A DNA stretch of 40,860 bases, taken from NCBI GenBank assembly GCA_017560605.1, contig JAFZEQ010000027.1:1-40860 (forward strand). The letters run 5' to 3'. Made by a program: the position numbers and the translations under genes. The stretch is from Paludibacteraceae bacterium. GTDB lineage: Bacteria > Bacteroidota > Bacteroidia > Bacteroidales > Paludibacteraceae. Shown in pieces: positions 10,581-19,058 of this stretch (position 1 is its first letter; each line of letters begins with the position of its first letter). The notes under the pieces were generated by a model, which worked only from the letters and a program-made list of their open reading frames with translations, was not told the origin of the DNA and made no database searches.

Positions 10581-11174
10581 TTATTCTCCAACTACTACCT
10601 TCGCAAAGCGAATAACTTTCTCGCCTAGCGTGTATCCAGTTTGCGTACAGTCAATAACCTTTCCTTTCTTATCATCACCTGCAGCAAAAGTGGTAATAGC
10701 CTCATGCAAATCGGTATTAAAATCTGCATCTGTAGTATCTATCGCTTTTACATTATTGGCATCTAGAAAAGCCACAAACTTATTATAGATCAATTCTATA
10801 CCCTCACGCACAGCTTCAATATCCTCGCTCTTAGCCATAGCTACTTTAGCACGCTCAAAGTCATCCACCAATGGCAACATATCGCAAAATATACGTTCAC
10901 CAGCCGTACTCATCAACTCTAACTTCTCTTTATTAGTACGGCGACGGAAGTTATCAAACTCTGCCATTTGACGCAATTTTAAATCCTCCAACTCTGCCAC
11001 TCGTGCCTCCAACTCTGCCACTTTGGCTTGCAATACCTCGGTTTCGGTCAGTTCTTTTACTTCCTCTTGCTGTTCTACTTGTTCGTCTGCACCCTCTTGT
11101 GCTGGAACAGCCGCATTATCCAACTCATTATCAACGAGTTGTTCTACATTCATATTATTGTTATTTTTTGGCAT
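10581..11174 (-). CDS. grpE: Nucleotide exchange factor GrpE
   Basis: 197-residue co-chaperone that releases ADP from DnaK. The first ~45 residues are acidic and low-complexity (EEGADEQVEQQEEVKEL); a heptad coiled coil follows (about 45-85: LQAKVAELEARVAELEDLK), then the core with FDNFRRRTNKEK and a C-terminal beta domain ending GYTLGEKVIRFAKVVVGE, all typical of the family. The start MPKNNNN is preceded by about 80 nt of AT-rich DNA after the phosphatase gene. I saw no clear TAnnTTTG box there, so the promoter is unresolved; transcription may also leak through from upstream. Confidence 0.95.
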   Translation of the reverse strand: MPKNNNNMNVEQLVDNELDNAAVPAQEGADEQVEQQEEVKELTETEVLQAKVAELEARVAELEDLKLRQMAEFDNFRRRTNKEKLELMSTAGERIFCDMLPLVDDFERAKVAMAKSEDIEAVREGIELIYNKFVAFLDANNVKAIDTTDADFNTDLHEAITTFAAGDDKKGKVIDCTQTGYTLGEKVIRFAKVVVGE

Positions 11175-11236
11175 AATCTTAACCTATTTCTTATTTCAAC
11201 ATTTTCAATTCAAAATTCGTGCCGAAAGCACCAAAA

Positions 11237-11251
11237 CTGCCAATATGGCAG
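11237..11251 (-). terminator. Weak hairpin after the YjjG-like gene
   Basis: A perfect 5-bp stem (CTGCC/GGCAG) with a 5-nt loop begins 1 nt after the stop of the phosphatase gene. On the minus strand it is followed by TTTTGG. It may act as a weak terminator or an mRNA 3' end between the ruvB operon and grpE. The stem is short, so this is tentative. Confidence 0.4.
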
Positions 11252-11252
11252 A

Positions 11253-11978
11253 TTATAGTATCTTTTTGACATCATCTAATGAAGATACAACATAAGTAGC
11301 ATCTGCATCTTTTGTGCGACCAAAAGTCACATAGACCTGATCTATTCCAGCATTTTTGGCTCCTTGAATATCGGAAGTTAGAGAATCTCCTATCATTACG
11401 ACCTCATCGGCACAAAGTCCATTCAAGCGCAAAGCCTCTTCAAAAATAAATGGATTGGGTTTTTGGCAGCCAACTTCTTCGCTTAAAACAACATGAGCGA
11501 AACAATCACGCAGACCGCTTTTGTCAAATTTTTCATACTGAACTTCGACAAAACCATTGGTTACAACGGTTAATGGATACTTTTGAGCTAAATAACGGAC
11601 TAAATCCTCTGCTCCAGGTAATAATGAAAAATATGCAGTAGTCAAGTTCAAGAAGTCTTCACTCAACCTGATGGCTAACGCCACCATATGATCTATTTGT
11701 GCTTTTTCTAGTCCTGCTTTCAGTTTACTACCGTGCATTAATGGATAGAAAAATCTATCAAAACTTAAATAGTCCTTACTGACTTTATCTTCACCATACA
11801 GTGCCCACAAATCTAAATTATGAGGTTTATATAGCGATACGAATTCCTCTAATGTATCAAAATAGCGTTTTAGCTGATACTTGTCATAGATTTCCTCCAA
11901 AGCTTTTTTGGCAGCTCCGTGAAAATCGCCTATTGTATCATCCCAGTCAATAAAGACAGCCTTATACTCTTTCATCAT
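11253..11978 (-). CDS. yjjG: HAD-family noncanonical nucleotidase, YjjG-like
   Basis: HAD-superfamily phosphatase of about 241 residues, close in layout to YjjG/YfnB house-cleaning nucleotidases that dephosphorylate pyrimidine nucleoside monophosphates. Motif I is FIDWDDTIGDFHG (nucleophile Asp in DWDDT), motif II is the T of VVTNGF, motif III is the Lys of CQKPNP, and motif IV is MIGDSLTSDIQGA. An alpha-helical C1 cap lies between motifs I and II. Two adjacent ATGs, at 11978 and 11975, are both possible; the first overlaps the ruvB stop by 1 nt, and the TTG at 11981 is less likely. It is the last gene of the hflX-ABC-ruvB run. The exact substrate is inferred from the family. Confidence 0.83.
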   Translation of the reverse strand: MMKEYKAVFIDWDDTIGDFHGAAKKALEEIYDKYQLKRYFDTLEEFVSLYKPHNLDLWALYGEDKVSKDYLSFDRFFYPLMHGSKLKAGLEKAQIDHMVALAIRLSEDFLNLTTAYFSLLPGAEDLVRYLAQKYPLTVVTNGFVEVQYEKFDKSGLRDCFAHVVLSEEVGCQKPNPFIFEEALRLNGLCADEVVMIGDSLTSDIQGAKNAGIDQVYVTFGRTKDADATYVVSSLDDVKKIL

Positions 11979-12988
11979 CAAAACAACAATTCTGTACTAG
12001 CTAAAGGTGTCTTGCCTAAATGTTTATATGCCAATTCGGTCGCCTCACGGCCACGAGGAGTACGCTTGATAAAACCTTCCTTAATCAAGTATGGTTCATA
12101 TACATCCTCTATCGTACCCGCATCTTCCCCCATAGCAGTAGCTATAGTATTCAAGCCTACAGGGCCTCCCTTGAACTTTTCGATAATTGTGCTAAGCAAC
12201 TTGTTATCAATCTCATCCAATCCAAAGGTATCGATATTGAGTGCCTCCAAAGCGTATCTTGCAATCTCCAGATCAATTGCTCCATTGCCCTTGACTTGCG
12301 CAAAATCGCGTACTCGGCGCAACAATGCATTCGCGATACGAGGGGTACCACGACTACGACGAGAGATCTCCGCAGCAGCTTTGCTATCAATATGAATACC
12401 CAGCAAGCGCGCACTACGCTCCACAATACCAGCCAAGACATGCGAATCATAATATTCTAGGTGACAACTAATTCCAAAACGAGCGCGTAAAGGGCTTGTC
12501 AACAGGCCACTACGAGTAGTTGCTCCTATCAAAGTAAAACGATTCAAATCAATCTGTATGGTTCTTGCAGAAGGCCCCTTATCAATCATTATATCAATAC
12601 GATAATCCTCCATTGCAGAATACAAGTATTCCTCAACGACAGGTGACAAACGATGAATCTCATCGATGAATAGCACATCATTATCCTCCAATGAAGTCAA
12701 CAAACCAGCCAAGTCTCCTGGTTTATCTAAAACAGGACCAGAAGTAACTTTAAAGCCCACTCCTAACTCATTGGCTATAATATTACTCAAGGTTGTTTTA
12801 CCCAATCCTGGAGGGCCAAACAACAAGACATGGTCGAGACTTTCCCCACGCATACGAGCCGCTTCAACGAATATGCGCAAGTTACTAACAATTTTAGACT
12901 GACCTGCAAAATCATCAAAACTTAATGGACGCAAAGCATTATCTTGCTCCTTTTCTGTCATCTGTTGACGAATATCAAATTCACTCAT
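11978..12988 (-). CDS. ruvB: Holliday junction helicase RuvB
   Basis: AAA+ motor that drives branch migration of Holliday junctions with RuvA. About 336 residues from the chosen start. Walker A is [10 protein letters not shown], Walker B is DEIHRL, sensor 1 is GATTRSG, the arginine finger lies in PLRARFG, and the C-terminal winged helix ends [13 protein letters not shown], all typical. I place the start at the ATG at 12988 ([11 protein letters not shown]), which matches the usual N-terminus; an in-frame ATG at 13006 would add MKNNKI and is also possible. The adjacent genes are an ABC ATPase upstream and a YjjG-like phosphatase downstream. ruvC is in this window too, at 37796, but in a separate operon. 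Confidence 0.96.
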   Translation of the reverse strand: MSEFDIRQQMTEKEQDNALRPLSFDDFAGQSKIVSNLRIFVEAARMRGESLDHVLLFGPPGLGKTTLSNIIANELGVGFKVTSGPVLDKPGDLAGLLTSLEDNDVLFIDEIHRLSPVVEEYLYSAMEDYRIDIMIDKGPSARTIQIDLNRFTLIGATTRSGLLTSPLRARFGISCHLEYYDSHVLAGIVERSARLLGIHIDSKAAAEISRRSRGTPRIANALLRRVRDFAQVKGNGAIDLEIARYALEALNIDTFGLDEIDNKLLSTIIEKFKGGPVGLNTIATAMGEDAGTIEDVYEPYLIKEGFIKRTPRGREATELAYKHLGKTPLASTELLF

Positions 12989-13014
12989 AATCTTATTATT
13001 TTTCACAGCTTGTA

Positions 13015-13701
13015 TTAAGGCGTTGTACTTGTACGGAACAATGCCGTCAAATCATCAATCTCGTTAATAGATTTATCTGCTTTTATCTGTCCTTGATCAA
13101 TAATCACTACTCTACTACACATTTCACTGACCTCTTGTAGAATATGTGTTGACAAAATAACGGTACGATTTTGTCCCATCTCACGAATCAAGGCACGAAT
13201 ATCCTCTAACTGATTAGGATCCAAGCCCGTAGTTGGTTCGTCTAAAATCAACAATTCAGGATCACCAATCATCGCTTGTGCCAAGCCCACACGCTGTTTA
13301 TATCCCTTGCTCAATTGTCCCACGCGTTTATTCGCCTCGGCTGTCAAACCAACACGCTCTATCAAGCCCTCTACGATTTCATCTTTAATCTTAGTAGCTT
13401 GCTCTTTGCTTCTCAAACCTACAAAAAATCGGAGATACTCCCTCACATACATCTCTTCATATAGAGGATTTTGCTCTGGCAAATAGCCAACAGTCTTTGG
13501 TACTTGAACGATGGTATCAACTCCTGCAGCTGGCTTATCACCATCCCAGACTCCAACCAAGATCTTCATCAAGGTTGACTTACCTGCACCATTAGGACCA
13601 AGCAAACCAATCACCTCTCCATCACCAATGGTCAAGTTTACATCCTTCAGCACATGTTGCTTAGCGATATGTTTATTTAGATGTTCTACGCGTATTGCCA
13701 T
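13015..13701 (-). CDS. ABC transporter ATPase, GldA-like
   Basis: 228-residue ABC ATP-binding subunit with Walker [10 protein letters not shown] at 35-43, Q-loop LPEQNP near 74-79, a modified signature LSKGY at 130-134, Walker B LLILDEP at 150-156 and H-loop STHILQEV. It is closest in appearance to GldA and other CcmA-type ATPases, which pair with a separately encoded permease. The segment [15 protein letters not shown] is characteristic of that group in Bacteroidota. In Flavobacterium, GldA is needed for gliding, but homologues occur in non-gliding species, so the symbol is withheld. No permease gene is adjacent. It sits between hflX (12 nt) and ruvB. Confidence 0.82.
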   Translation of the reverse strand: MAIRVEHLNKHIAKQHVLKDVNLTIGDGEVIGLLGPNGAGKSTLMKILVGVWDGDKPAAGVDTIVQVPKTVGYLPEQNPLYEEMYVREYLRFFVGLRSKEQATKIKDEIVEGLIERVGLTAEANKRVGQLSKGYKQRVGLAQAMIGDPELLILDEPTTGLDPNQLEDIRALIREMGQNRTVILSTHILQEVSEMCSRVVIIDQGQIKADKSINEIDDLTALFRTSTTP

Positions 13702-13713
13702 AAGTTAATTCTA

Positions 13714-15030
13714 TTACTCATATTGTTGAAACAAGAAATCGTTATATGGATATCGTTGAATATGAATCGCTTTAATTCGATCATAGAACAATGCCTTCAA
13801 TTCATCAATATTAGTCTTCTCCTTTGCAGAAATGAAGATGCAATCATCATGTAATTTGGCCATCCAGGTTTTCTTTAACTCATCAAGCGATATATTCTCT
13901 CGCTTCATTGGAGTCAAATCATCTTCTTCTTTTGGGATATAGGTAAACGCATCAACCTTATTGAACACTACTATTCTTGGTATTTGCGCCACAGTTTTTT
14001 CTGTCTTACGATTGCCATTCTGCTTTTTTGACCATGGTTTAGACTCTTCTAACTCGGTCTGTTTAGTCAACAACTCATTGATGGTTTGCTCAACCACCTC
14101 ATATTGTTCCTCGAAATTAGGGTGCGAGATATCCACAACGTGGATCAACAAGTCAGCCTCTCTCACCTCATCCAGAGTAGACTTAAACGACTCCACCAAG
14201 TGGTGGGGTAATTTTCGGATAAAACCAACCGTATCTGAGAGTAAGAATGGTAAGTTCTCAATTGTCACCTTACGCACAGTGGTGTCCAAAGTCGCGAATA
14301 GCTTATTCTCTGCAAAGACCTCCGACTTACTCAACAGGTTCATCATCGTGGATTTACCCACATTGGTATAACCCACCAAGGCTACACGCACCATCTTTCC
14401 TCGGTTTTGTCTTTGTGTAGCCATCTGACGATCGATCTTCTTTAACTCCTCACGCAAAAGAGCAATACGTTGACCGATGATTCGTTTATCCGCCTCAATC
14501 TGCGTCTCACCCATACCACGGCTAGTTGTTCCACCACCGCGTTGACGATCCAAGTGCGACCACATACGGGTCAAACGAGGCAACATATACTGCAAGTGTG
14601 CCATCTCCACCTGTGTCTTAGCATAGGAAGTCTGCGCACGCTTGAGGAAGATCTCCAAAATCAATATCGTTCTATCGATTACTCTGACAGGCTGGATATG
14701 ATTATCCTTAATTGCATTCTGATTGTGCGCATTCAATGCCTTCTCAATATTGCGCAACTGACGAGGAGATAACTCGTCGTCAAAAATCACCATATCAATA
14801 AAGTCGTCCGTATCTGCTAGACTTTTGATATAGTCATTAATCTCCTGCAATTTTCCTTCACCTACATATGTAGTGGTGTTCGGATAGTCAAGTCGTTGTA
14901 CAAAACGCTTGACATCCGCAACATTATTTGTGTCAGCCAAGAAAGCCAACTCATCCAAATATTCTTTAGTTCTTTCCTCGTTTTGGTTTGGTGTAATCAA
15001 GCCCACCAAAACCGCATTCAATTTTCCCAT
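13714..15030 (-). CDS. hflX: GTPase HflX
   Basis: Ribosome-associated GTPase that splits or rescues stalled 70S ribosomes under stress. 438 residues. The N-terminal HflX domain includes the glycine-rich segment RQRGGGTTSRGMGETQ near 163-178; a coiled coil follows, then the G domain with G1 GYTNVGKST at 220-228, G3 DTVGF at 266-270 and G4 NKVD at 357-360. Between G3 and G4 there is a charged insertion of about 25 residues (near 325-350, ESKPWSKKQNGNRKTEK), longer than in many homologues. It begins 16 nt after the upstream Thr-rich lipoprotein gene and probably shares its promoter. Confidence 0.94.
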   Translation of the reverse strand: MGKLNAVLVGLITPNQNEERTKEYLDELAFLADTNNVADVKRFVQRLDYPNTTTYVGEGKLQEINDYIKSLADTDDFIDMVIFDDELSPRQLRNIEKALNAHNQNAIKDNHIQPVRVIDRTILILEIFLKRAQTSYAKTQVEMAHLQYMLPRLTRMWSHLDRQRGGGTTSRGMGETQIEADKRIIGQRIALLREELKKIDRQMATQRQNRGKMVRVALVGYTNVGKSTMMNLLSKSEVFAENKLFATLDTTVRKVTIENLPFLLSDTVGFIRKLPHHLVESFKSTLDEVREADLLIHVVDISHPNFEEQYEVVEQTINELLTKQTELEESKPWSKKQNGNRKTEKTVAQIPRIVVFNKVDAFTYIPKEEDDLTPMKRENISLDELKKTWMAKLHDDCIFISAKEKTNIDELKALFYDRIKAIHIQRYPYNDFLFQQYE

Positions 15031-15046
15031 ATATTCTTATTTCATA

Positions 15047-16474
15047 TTATCGTGTACCACCGCTAGTTGTTCTACTAGTACGAGATGATTGAGTATTGGT
15101 AGTACTTGTAGCCGGACGCTCAGTCGTTGTAGCGCGAGTGGTTCGAGAGGTAGTAGGAGCACTTACACTGGTTGACTTGGAAGTATTTGTAGTTTTTACT
15201 GTCGTACGAGTGGTACCACTTTTATTCACTTTTGTCTGAACAGTAGTAGTGGGCGAAGTCGTCTTAACGGTTGTTGAGACGCGTGTAGGTGTTCCTTCTT
15301 TTACCGTTGTAGAAGAGGTACGACTCGTATTAGAACCAGTTTTTGTTGTGGTTGTGGTTGTAGTTGTGGTTTGATTGACTCTACTAGAAGTTGTTGTTTG
15401 ATTTGTTTTAGTTGATGTAGTTGTTTGTGTGGTTCTAGACGGAGTCGTTGTTTGACCAGTTCTAGTAGGTGTACTAGTTTGGGTTGTTTGGGTTGATGTA
15501 GTCGTTTGGTTTGTTCTAGACGGAGTCGTTGTTTGACCAGTTCTAGACGGAGTCGTTGTAGTTGTAGTAGTTGTAGTAGTTGTATTTTTCGATTCAGATG
15601 TTACTTGTCTAGATTGTGTATCAGAACGCAAGTCACCTGCATTACGAATGTTTCGTGATGTAGCATTAGGATTTACACGGCGCTCAAAAGACTTATCAGG
15701 ATGCTGATTACGATAATCATTTCTACTATGTGGATTTACCAAAACATGATAATCCTTATAGAACACATGCGGTGGATAATCACACACATGGCAGTAGTGA
15801 TGATTCTTCAAATATGTGTTCACATAAGCCTGATAATGTGTCAAATACACAGGTTTAGTACATTGATAGTGGCTAGGGAAAGATCCATAGTGATAAGGCG
15901 AACACCATGGAGTATAAGACGGTTTGCCTAAAACATCCCACAACGGAGGACGATTCACAAAGACTGGACGTACGATATAGTTATATCCATACAAGTATGG
16001 ATCGCCAACCACCTCCACATACAAAGCACTTGCACGACGCTCTACTACCAATGTTGCCACATCTTGGAACAAGGAAGGAGCTACACATGCCTGAATCAAA
16101 TACGCATGATAATAGCCTTGACGAGTCTCTAGCACGCGCAAATAATCAATATAGCCATCTCCATTCAAATCTAGGTTATTGATCATATAACGACTTGAAT
16201 TCAGCATATTCTCAAACTCTTGCACACTACGAGCCTCTGCAAAAGCAGCCGCAACGGCGTGCAAATCAAGATAAAACGACCAATCTGTATTGTACGAAGT
16301 CACCGCCAATGTGGTAGTTGTCACATTTTTAGGCGCTGGTGTTGTCACATGTGTGGTATATACCACTTGTGTAGTTTCGACTGGCTTAGAGGTCGCAACC
16401 GCTGTAGCGATCAAAGTCCAACAACTAGTCAGACTTAACAATAAACAGAGCAAAATACAATGTTGTAGTTTCAT
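15047..16474 (-). CDS. Thr-rich repeat lipoprotein with EF-hand-like loop
   Basis: 475-residue predicted lipoprotein. The signal peptide ends with the lipobox SLTSC (Cys near 18). A central region at about 60-180 contains LDLNGDGYIDYLRV at 101-114, an EF-hand or dockerin-like calcium loop in a segment seen in uncharacterised Bacteroidota proteins. A His/Tyr/Cys-rich stretch runs from about 190 to 250. From about 297 the protein is almost only Thr, Ser, Gln, Arg and Lys, including seven 9-residue repeats (residues 308-370). The tail is probably extended and surface-exposed or periplasmic. Function is unknown. It is the first gene of the hflX operon and has its own promoter at 16503-16534. Confidence 0.75.
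   Translation of the reverse strand: MKLQHCILLCLLLSLTSCWTLIATAVATSKPVETTQVVYTTHVTTPAPKNVTTTTLAVTSYNTDWSFYLDLHAVAAAFAEARSVQEFENMLNSSRYMINNLDLNGDGYIDYLRVLETRQGYYHAYLIQACVAPSLFQDVATLVVERRASALYVEVVGDPYLYGYNYIVRPVFVNRPPLWDVLGKPSYTPWCSPYHYGSFPSHYQCTKPVYLTHYQAYVNTYLKNHHYCHVCDYPPHVFYKDYHVLVNPHSRNDYRNQHPDKSFERRVNPNATSRNIRNAGDLRSDTQSRQVTSESKNTTTTTTTTTTTPSRTGQTTTPSRTNQTTTSTQTTQTSTPTRTGQTTTPSRTTQTTTSTKTNQTTTSSRVNQTTTTTTTTTKTGSNTSRTSSTTVKEGTPTRVSTTVKTTSPTTTVQTKVNKSGTTRTTVKTTNTSKSTSVSAPTTSRTTRATTTERPATSTTNTQSSRTSRTTSGGTR
15365..15553 (-). repeat. Seven 27-bp in-frame repeats (9-residue T/S/Q/R units)
   Basis: Within the Thr-rich lipoprotein, residues 308-370 form seven consecutive 9-residue units of the pattern T-P/S-S/T-R/Q/K-T/V-x-Q-T-T, for example TPSRTGQTT and TSTKTNQTT. 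They keep the reading frame. Units differ by several bases, so the array is old and diverged rather than a fresh expansion. Runs of Thr codons flank it on both sides. Confidence 0.88.
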
Positions 16475-16502
16475 AATATCGGCATTTATTTATTTTAACT
16501 TG

Positions 16503-16534
16503 CAAAGGTACAATTTTTTTTTGACTTATCCAAA
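16503..16534 (-). promoter_or_regulatory. Bacteroidota promoter for the lipoprotein-hflX operon
   Basis: On the minus strand, a -7 box TACCTTTG (16510 to 16503) is preceded by TTTG (16534 to 16531) with a 20-bp spacer, matching the Bacteroidota primary-sigma consensus. Transcription should begin near 16497, giving a leader of about 20 nt before the ATG at 16474. Confidence 0.82.
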
Positions 16535-16641
16535 TTTTGCATCAAAATCTACTGCTATCACCATTTAGATATTATAGTTCATAGCTGTGTGATTGAATTG
16601 GACTATACATTACTCAGCAAATTTTTAATTATTAAATCAAC

Positions 16642-16677
16642 AAAAAAGGAAGTATCTAAATGATACATCCTTTTTTA
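16642..16677 (-). terminator. Strong terminator after polA
   Basis: An inverted repeat lies 25 nt past the polA stop: AAAAAAGGA and GTATC arms pair with GATAC and TCCTTTTTT arms around a 4-nt TAAA loop, interrupted by one mismatch. On the minus strand it ends in a T-run. The symmetry of A and T tracts means it could also work from the other side. Confidence 0.83.
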
Positions 16678-16701
16678 ATAAGCAATAGTCAAATTATCTA
16701 T

Positions 16702-19035
16702 TTAGTGTGCTTCTAACCAATTCTTTCCCACGCCGCAATCTGCTATCAATGGGACAGTTAATTGTACTACATCCTGCATCTCGCTTACGACGATTTCCTT
16801 TACTCTATCCACCTCATTTACAGGCACATTGAAGTTCAACTCATCGTGTACTTGCATGATCATTTTTGCTTGTAATCCTTCAGTTTTCAATCGGCGGTTT
16901 ATGGCCACCATTGCTTTCTTAATGATATCTGCAGCTGTGCCTTGAATTGGAGAGTTAACTGCGTTGCGCTCTGCAAAAGAACGAACTGTTGCATTGTGCG
17001 AAACAATATCAGGTAAATAGCGTTTACGCCCAAACAATGTCACGGCATATCCTTGCTGGCGAGCCAATTCTTTTTGTCTTTCAATATAATCTATCACCCC
17101 GGGGAAAGCAGCAAAATAGCCATCAATCAAGGCTTTTGCCTCTGAACGAGAACAATCCAATTGTTGTGCCAAACCGAAAGCTGAGATACCATAGATGATA
17201 CCAAAATTAGCCGTTTTGGCTTGGCGGCGTTGCTCCTTAGTCACATCCTCTATTGCCACACCAAAGATCTTGGCGGCAGTGGCAGCGTGAACATCTTGAC
17301 CTGAACGGAAAGCCTCTACCATATGTGGATCTTGTGAAAAATGCGCCATAAGACGGAGTTCAATTTGAGAATAGTCGGCAGACAAGAATAAACATCCTTC
17401 ATCAGGAATAACTGCTTGACGGATCAGCTGTCCTCGCTCGCTACGAATAGGAAGATTCTGCAAGTTAGGATTAGAAGATGACAATCGTCCAGTAGCCGTA
17501 ACCGTTTGATTATATGTAGTATGTATCTTTCCTGTTTGAGGATTGATATATGTTGGCAATGCCGCTATATAGGTAGAAATCAGTTTCTTTAACTCGCGAT
17601 ATTCCAATATCATTGCAACAACTTCGTGCTTGCCCTTCAAGCCTAAGAGCACTTCTTCCGAAGTCGAATATTGTCCTGTTTTGGATTTCTTGGCTTTAGC
17701 ATCCAACTTGAGTTGATCGAACAACACCTCACCCACTTGTTTAGGCGAATTGACATTGAATGTTACACCAGAAGCTGTATATATGCCTTGTTCAAGGGTA
17801 GCTAGTTCCTTGCCAAGTTGCTCTTCTGCATTTTTGAGCATTTGCACATCGATGCGCACACCTTCTTTCTCTACTTCTCGCAGCACCTCTGCAAGTGGTA
17901 ACTCGACCTCATTGTACAAACTCCACAAGGCAGAATCAGCTTTTAGTGTATCCCATTGGATAGGTTGATCAGGATTATATGCCACCTCTGGATTAAGCAA
18001 ATAGCTAACTAATCGTCCTTCTAATGATTCTTGCGGTGTTAGCTCATCCTTCGGTATCCCTTCGGTATCCCTTCGGGAAGCAGCATCCGCCTCAAAGGCA
18101 GCAAATAAGTCCAATGTTGCCTCTGGCTTTTTAGCTTTTTTGCTAGGTTTTGTAACCGCTACTTTTGCCACCTCCGAAGGAGCTTGTTTTAATAAAGAAT
18201 TAAACTCCAATTCTCTGTACAATGGCGCTAGTTTATCCCAGTCTTTCTCTTGACACACAAGTGCTTGAGCATCAAAATCTATCGGCACATCGGTCTTGAT
18301 GGTTGCTAGAAAATAGGAAAAACGAATATCCTCTACTTGCTCCTGTACTTTGCGTTGTAAAGCACCCTTCAATTGGTCGGTGTTAGCAAGTAGATTTTCA
18401 ATAGAACCAAACTGTTGCAAGAGTTGGACAGCAGTCTTCTCACCCACTCCTTTACACCCAGGTATATTATCGCTACTATCACCCATCAAGCCGAGTAAAT
18501 CGATCACTTGGGCCTGATGAGTCAATCCATATTTCTCACATACTTCTTGTGGGCCTAACTTCTCAAACCCTCCCGTATGGCGTGGACGATACATCCAGAC
18601 TTTGTCTGTCACCAATTGACCATAATCCTTGTCTGGTGTCGCCATATACACCTCAAAGTCCTCTTTCTCAGCCTTATGTGCTATGGTTCCAATCACATCA
18701 TCCGCCTCATAACCAGGCACATCCAAAACAGGGATATTCATTGCTTCTAGCAGTTGCTTAATACGAGGAACAGCCCAGCGGATATCCTCTGGTGTTTCCT
18801 GTCTTTGCGCTTTGTATTGCTCATAGGCCTCATGACGGAAAGTAGGTCCAGCAGGGTCAAAGGCCACTGCCATATGCGTAGGCTTAACACGCTTGATTAG
18901 GTCTTCAAGCGTTACTACAAATCCAAAAATAGCAGAAGTGTTCTCTCCGCGCGAGTTCATTCGAGGCGCACGGATAAAAGCATAATACGCGCGATAGATC
19001 ATCGCATATGCGTCTATGAGCAGTAGAGTCTTCAT
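16702..19035 (-). CDS. polA: DNA polymerase I without 3'-5' exonuclease domain
   Basis: Repair and primer-removal polymerase, 777 residues against about 920-950 for most Bacteroidota PolA. The 5' nuclease (FEN) domain at about 1-255 is intact (MKTLLLIDAYAMIYRAY; DVPGYEADDVIGT at 105-117; DLLGLMGDSSDNIPG at 179-193). The polymerase domain at about 370-777 is intact: motif A SADYSQIELRL at 552-562, motif B RRQAKTANFGIIYG at 603-616 and motif C MQVHDEL at 727-733. Between them are only about 115 residues: a Lys/Ala-rich linker, a short repeat-encoded patch, and RLVSYLLNPE at 341-350, which resembles the end of an exonuclease domain. No DxE proofreading motif is visible. It follows ung by 23 nt and ends at a strong terminator. 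Confidence 0.93.
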   Translation of the reverse strand: MKTLLLIDAYAMIYRAYYAFIRAPRMNSRGENTSAIFGFVVTLEDLIKRVKPTHMAVAFDPAGPTFRHEAYEQYKAQRQETPEDIRWAVPRIKQLLEAMNIPVLDVPGYEADDVIGTIAHKAEKEDFEVYMATPDKDYGQLVTDKVWMYRPRHTGGFEKLGPQEVCEKYGLTHQAQVIDLLGLMGDSSDNIPGCKGVGEKTAVQLLQQFGSIENLLANTDQLKGALQRKVQEQVEDIRFSYFLATIKTDVPIDFDAQALVCQEKDWDKLAPLYRELEFNSLLKQAPSEVAKVAVTKPSKKAKKPEATLDLFAAFEADAASRRDTEGIPKDELTPQESLEGRLVSYLLNPEVAYNPDQPIQWDTLKADSALWSLYNEVELPLAEVLREVEKEGVRIDVQMLKNAEEQLGKELATLEQGIYTASGVTFNVNSPKQVGEVLFDQLKLDAKAKKSKTGQYSTSEEVLLGLKGKHEVVAMILEYRELKKLISTYIAALPTYINPQTGKIHTTYNQTVTATGRLSSSNPNLQNLPIRSERGQLIRQAVIPDEGCLFLSADYSQIELRLMAHFSQDPHMVEAFRSGQDVHAATAAKIFGVAIEDVTKEQRRQAKTANFGIIYGISAFGLAQQLDCSRSEAKALIDGYFAAFPGVIDYIERQKELARQQGYAVTLFGRKRYLPDIVSHNATVRSFAERNAVNSPIQGTAADIIKKAMVAINRRLKTEGLQAKMIMQVHDELNFNVPVNEVDRVKEIVVSEMQDVVQLTVPLIADCGVGKNWLEAH
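18049..18080. repeat. 11-bp tandem repeat inside polA
   Basis: The plus strand reads two exact copies of CTTCGGTATCC (18049-18059 and 18060-18070) followed by a partial third copy, CTTCGGGAAG. In the polA frame it encodes RRDTEGIPKD at residues 321-330. An 11-bp unit is unusual in coding DNA because the copies are read in different phases. It lies exactly where the 3'-5' exonuclease domain should be. Confidence 0.85.
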
Positions 19036-19058
19036 AATTAAGAATTAAGAATTAAGAA

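Noticed and set aside
15365..15600. CRISPR-like array
   Set aside because: The repeats are in-frame, degenerate Thr codon units inside a protein gene; there are no unique spacers.
16535..16641. Possible small RNA or gene between the lipoprotein promoter and polA terminator
   Set aside because: The stretch is AT-rich, has no promoter box of its own, no clear structure and no open frame of useful length.
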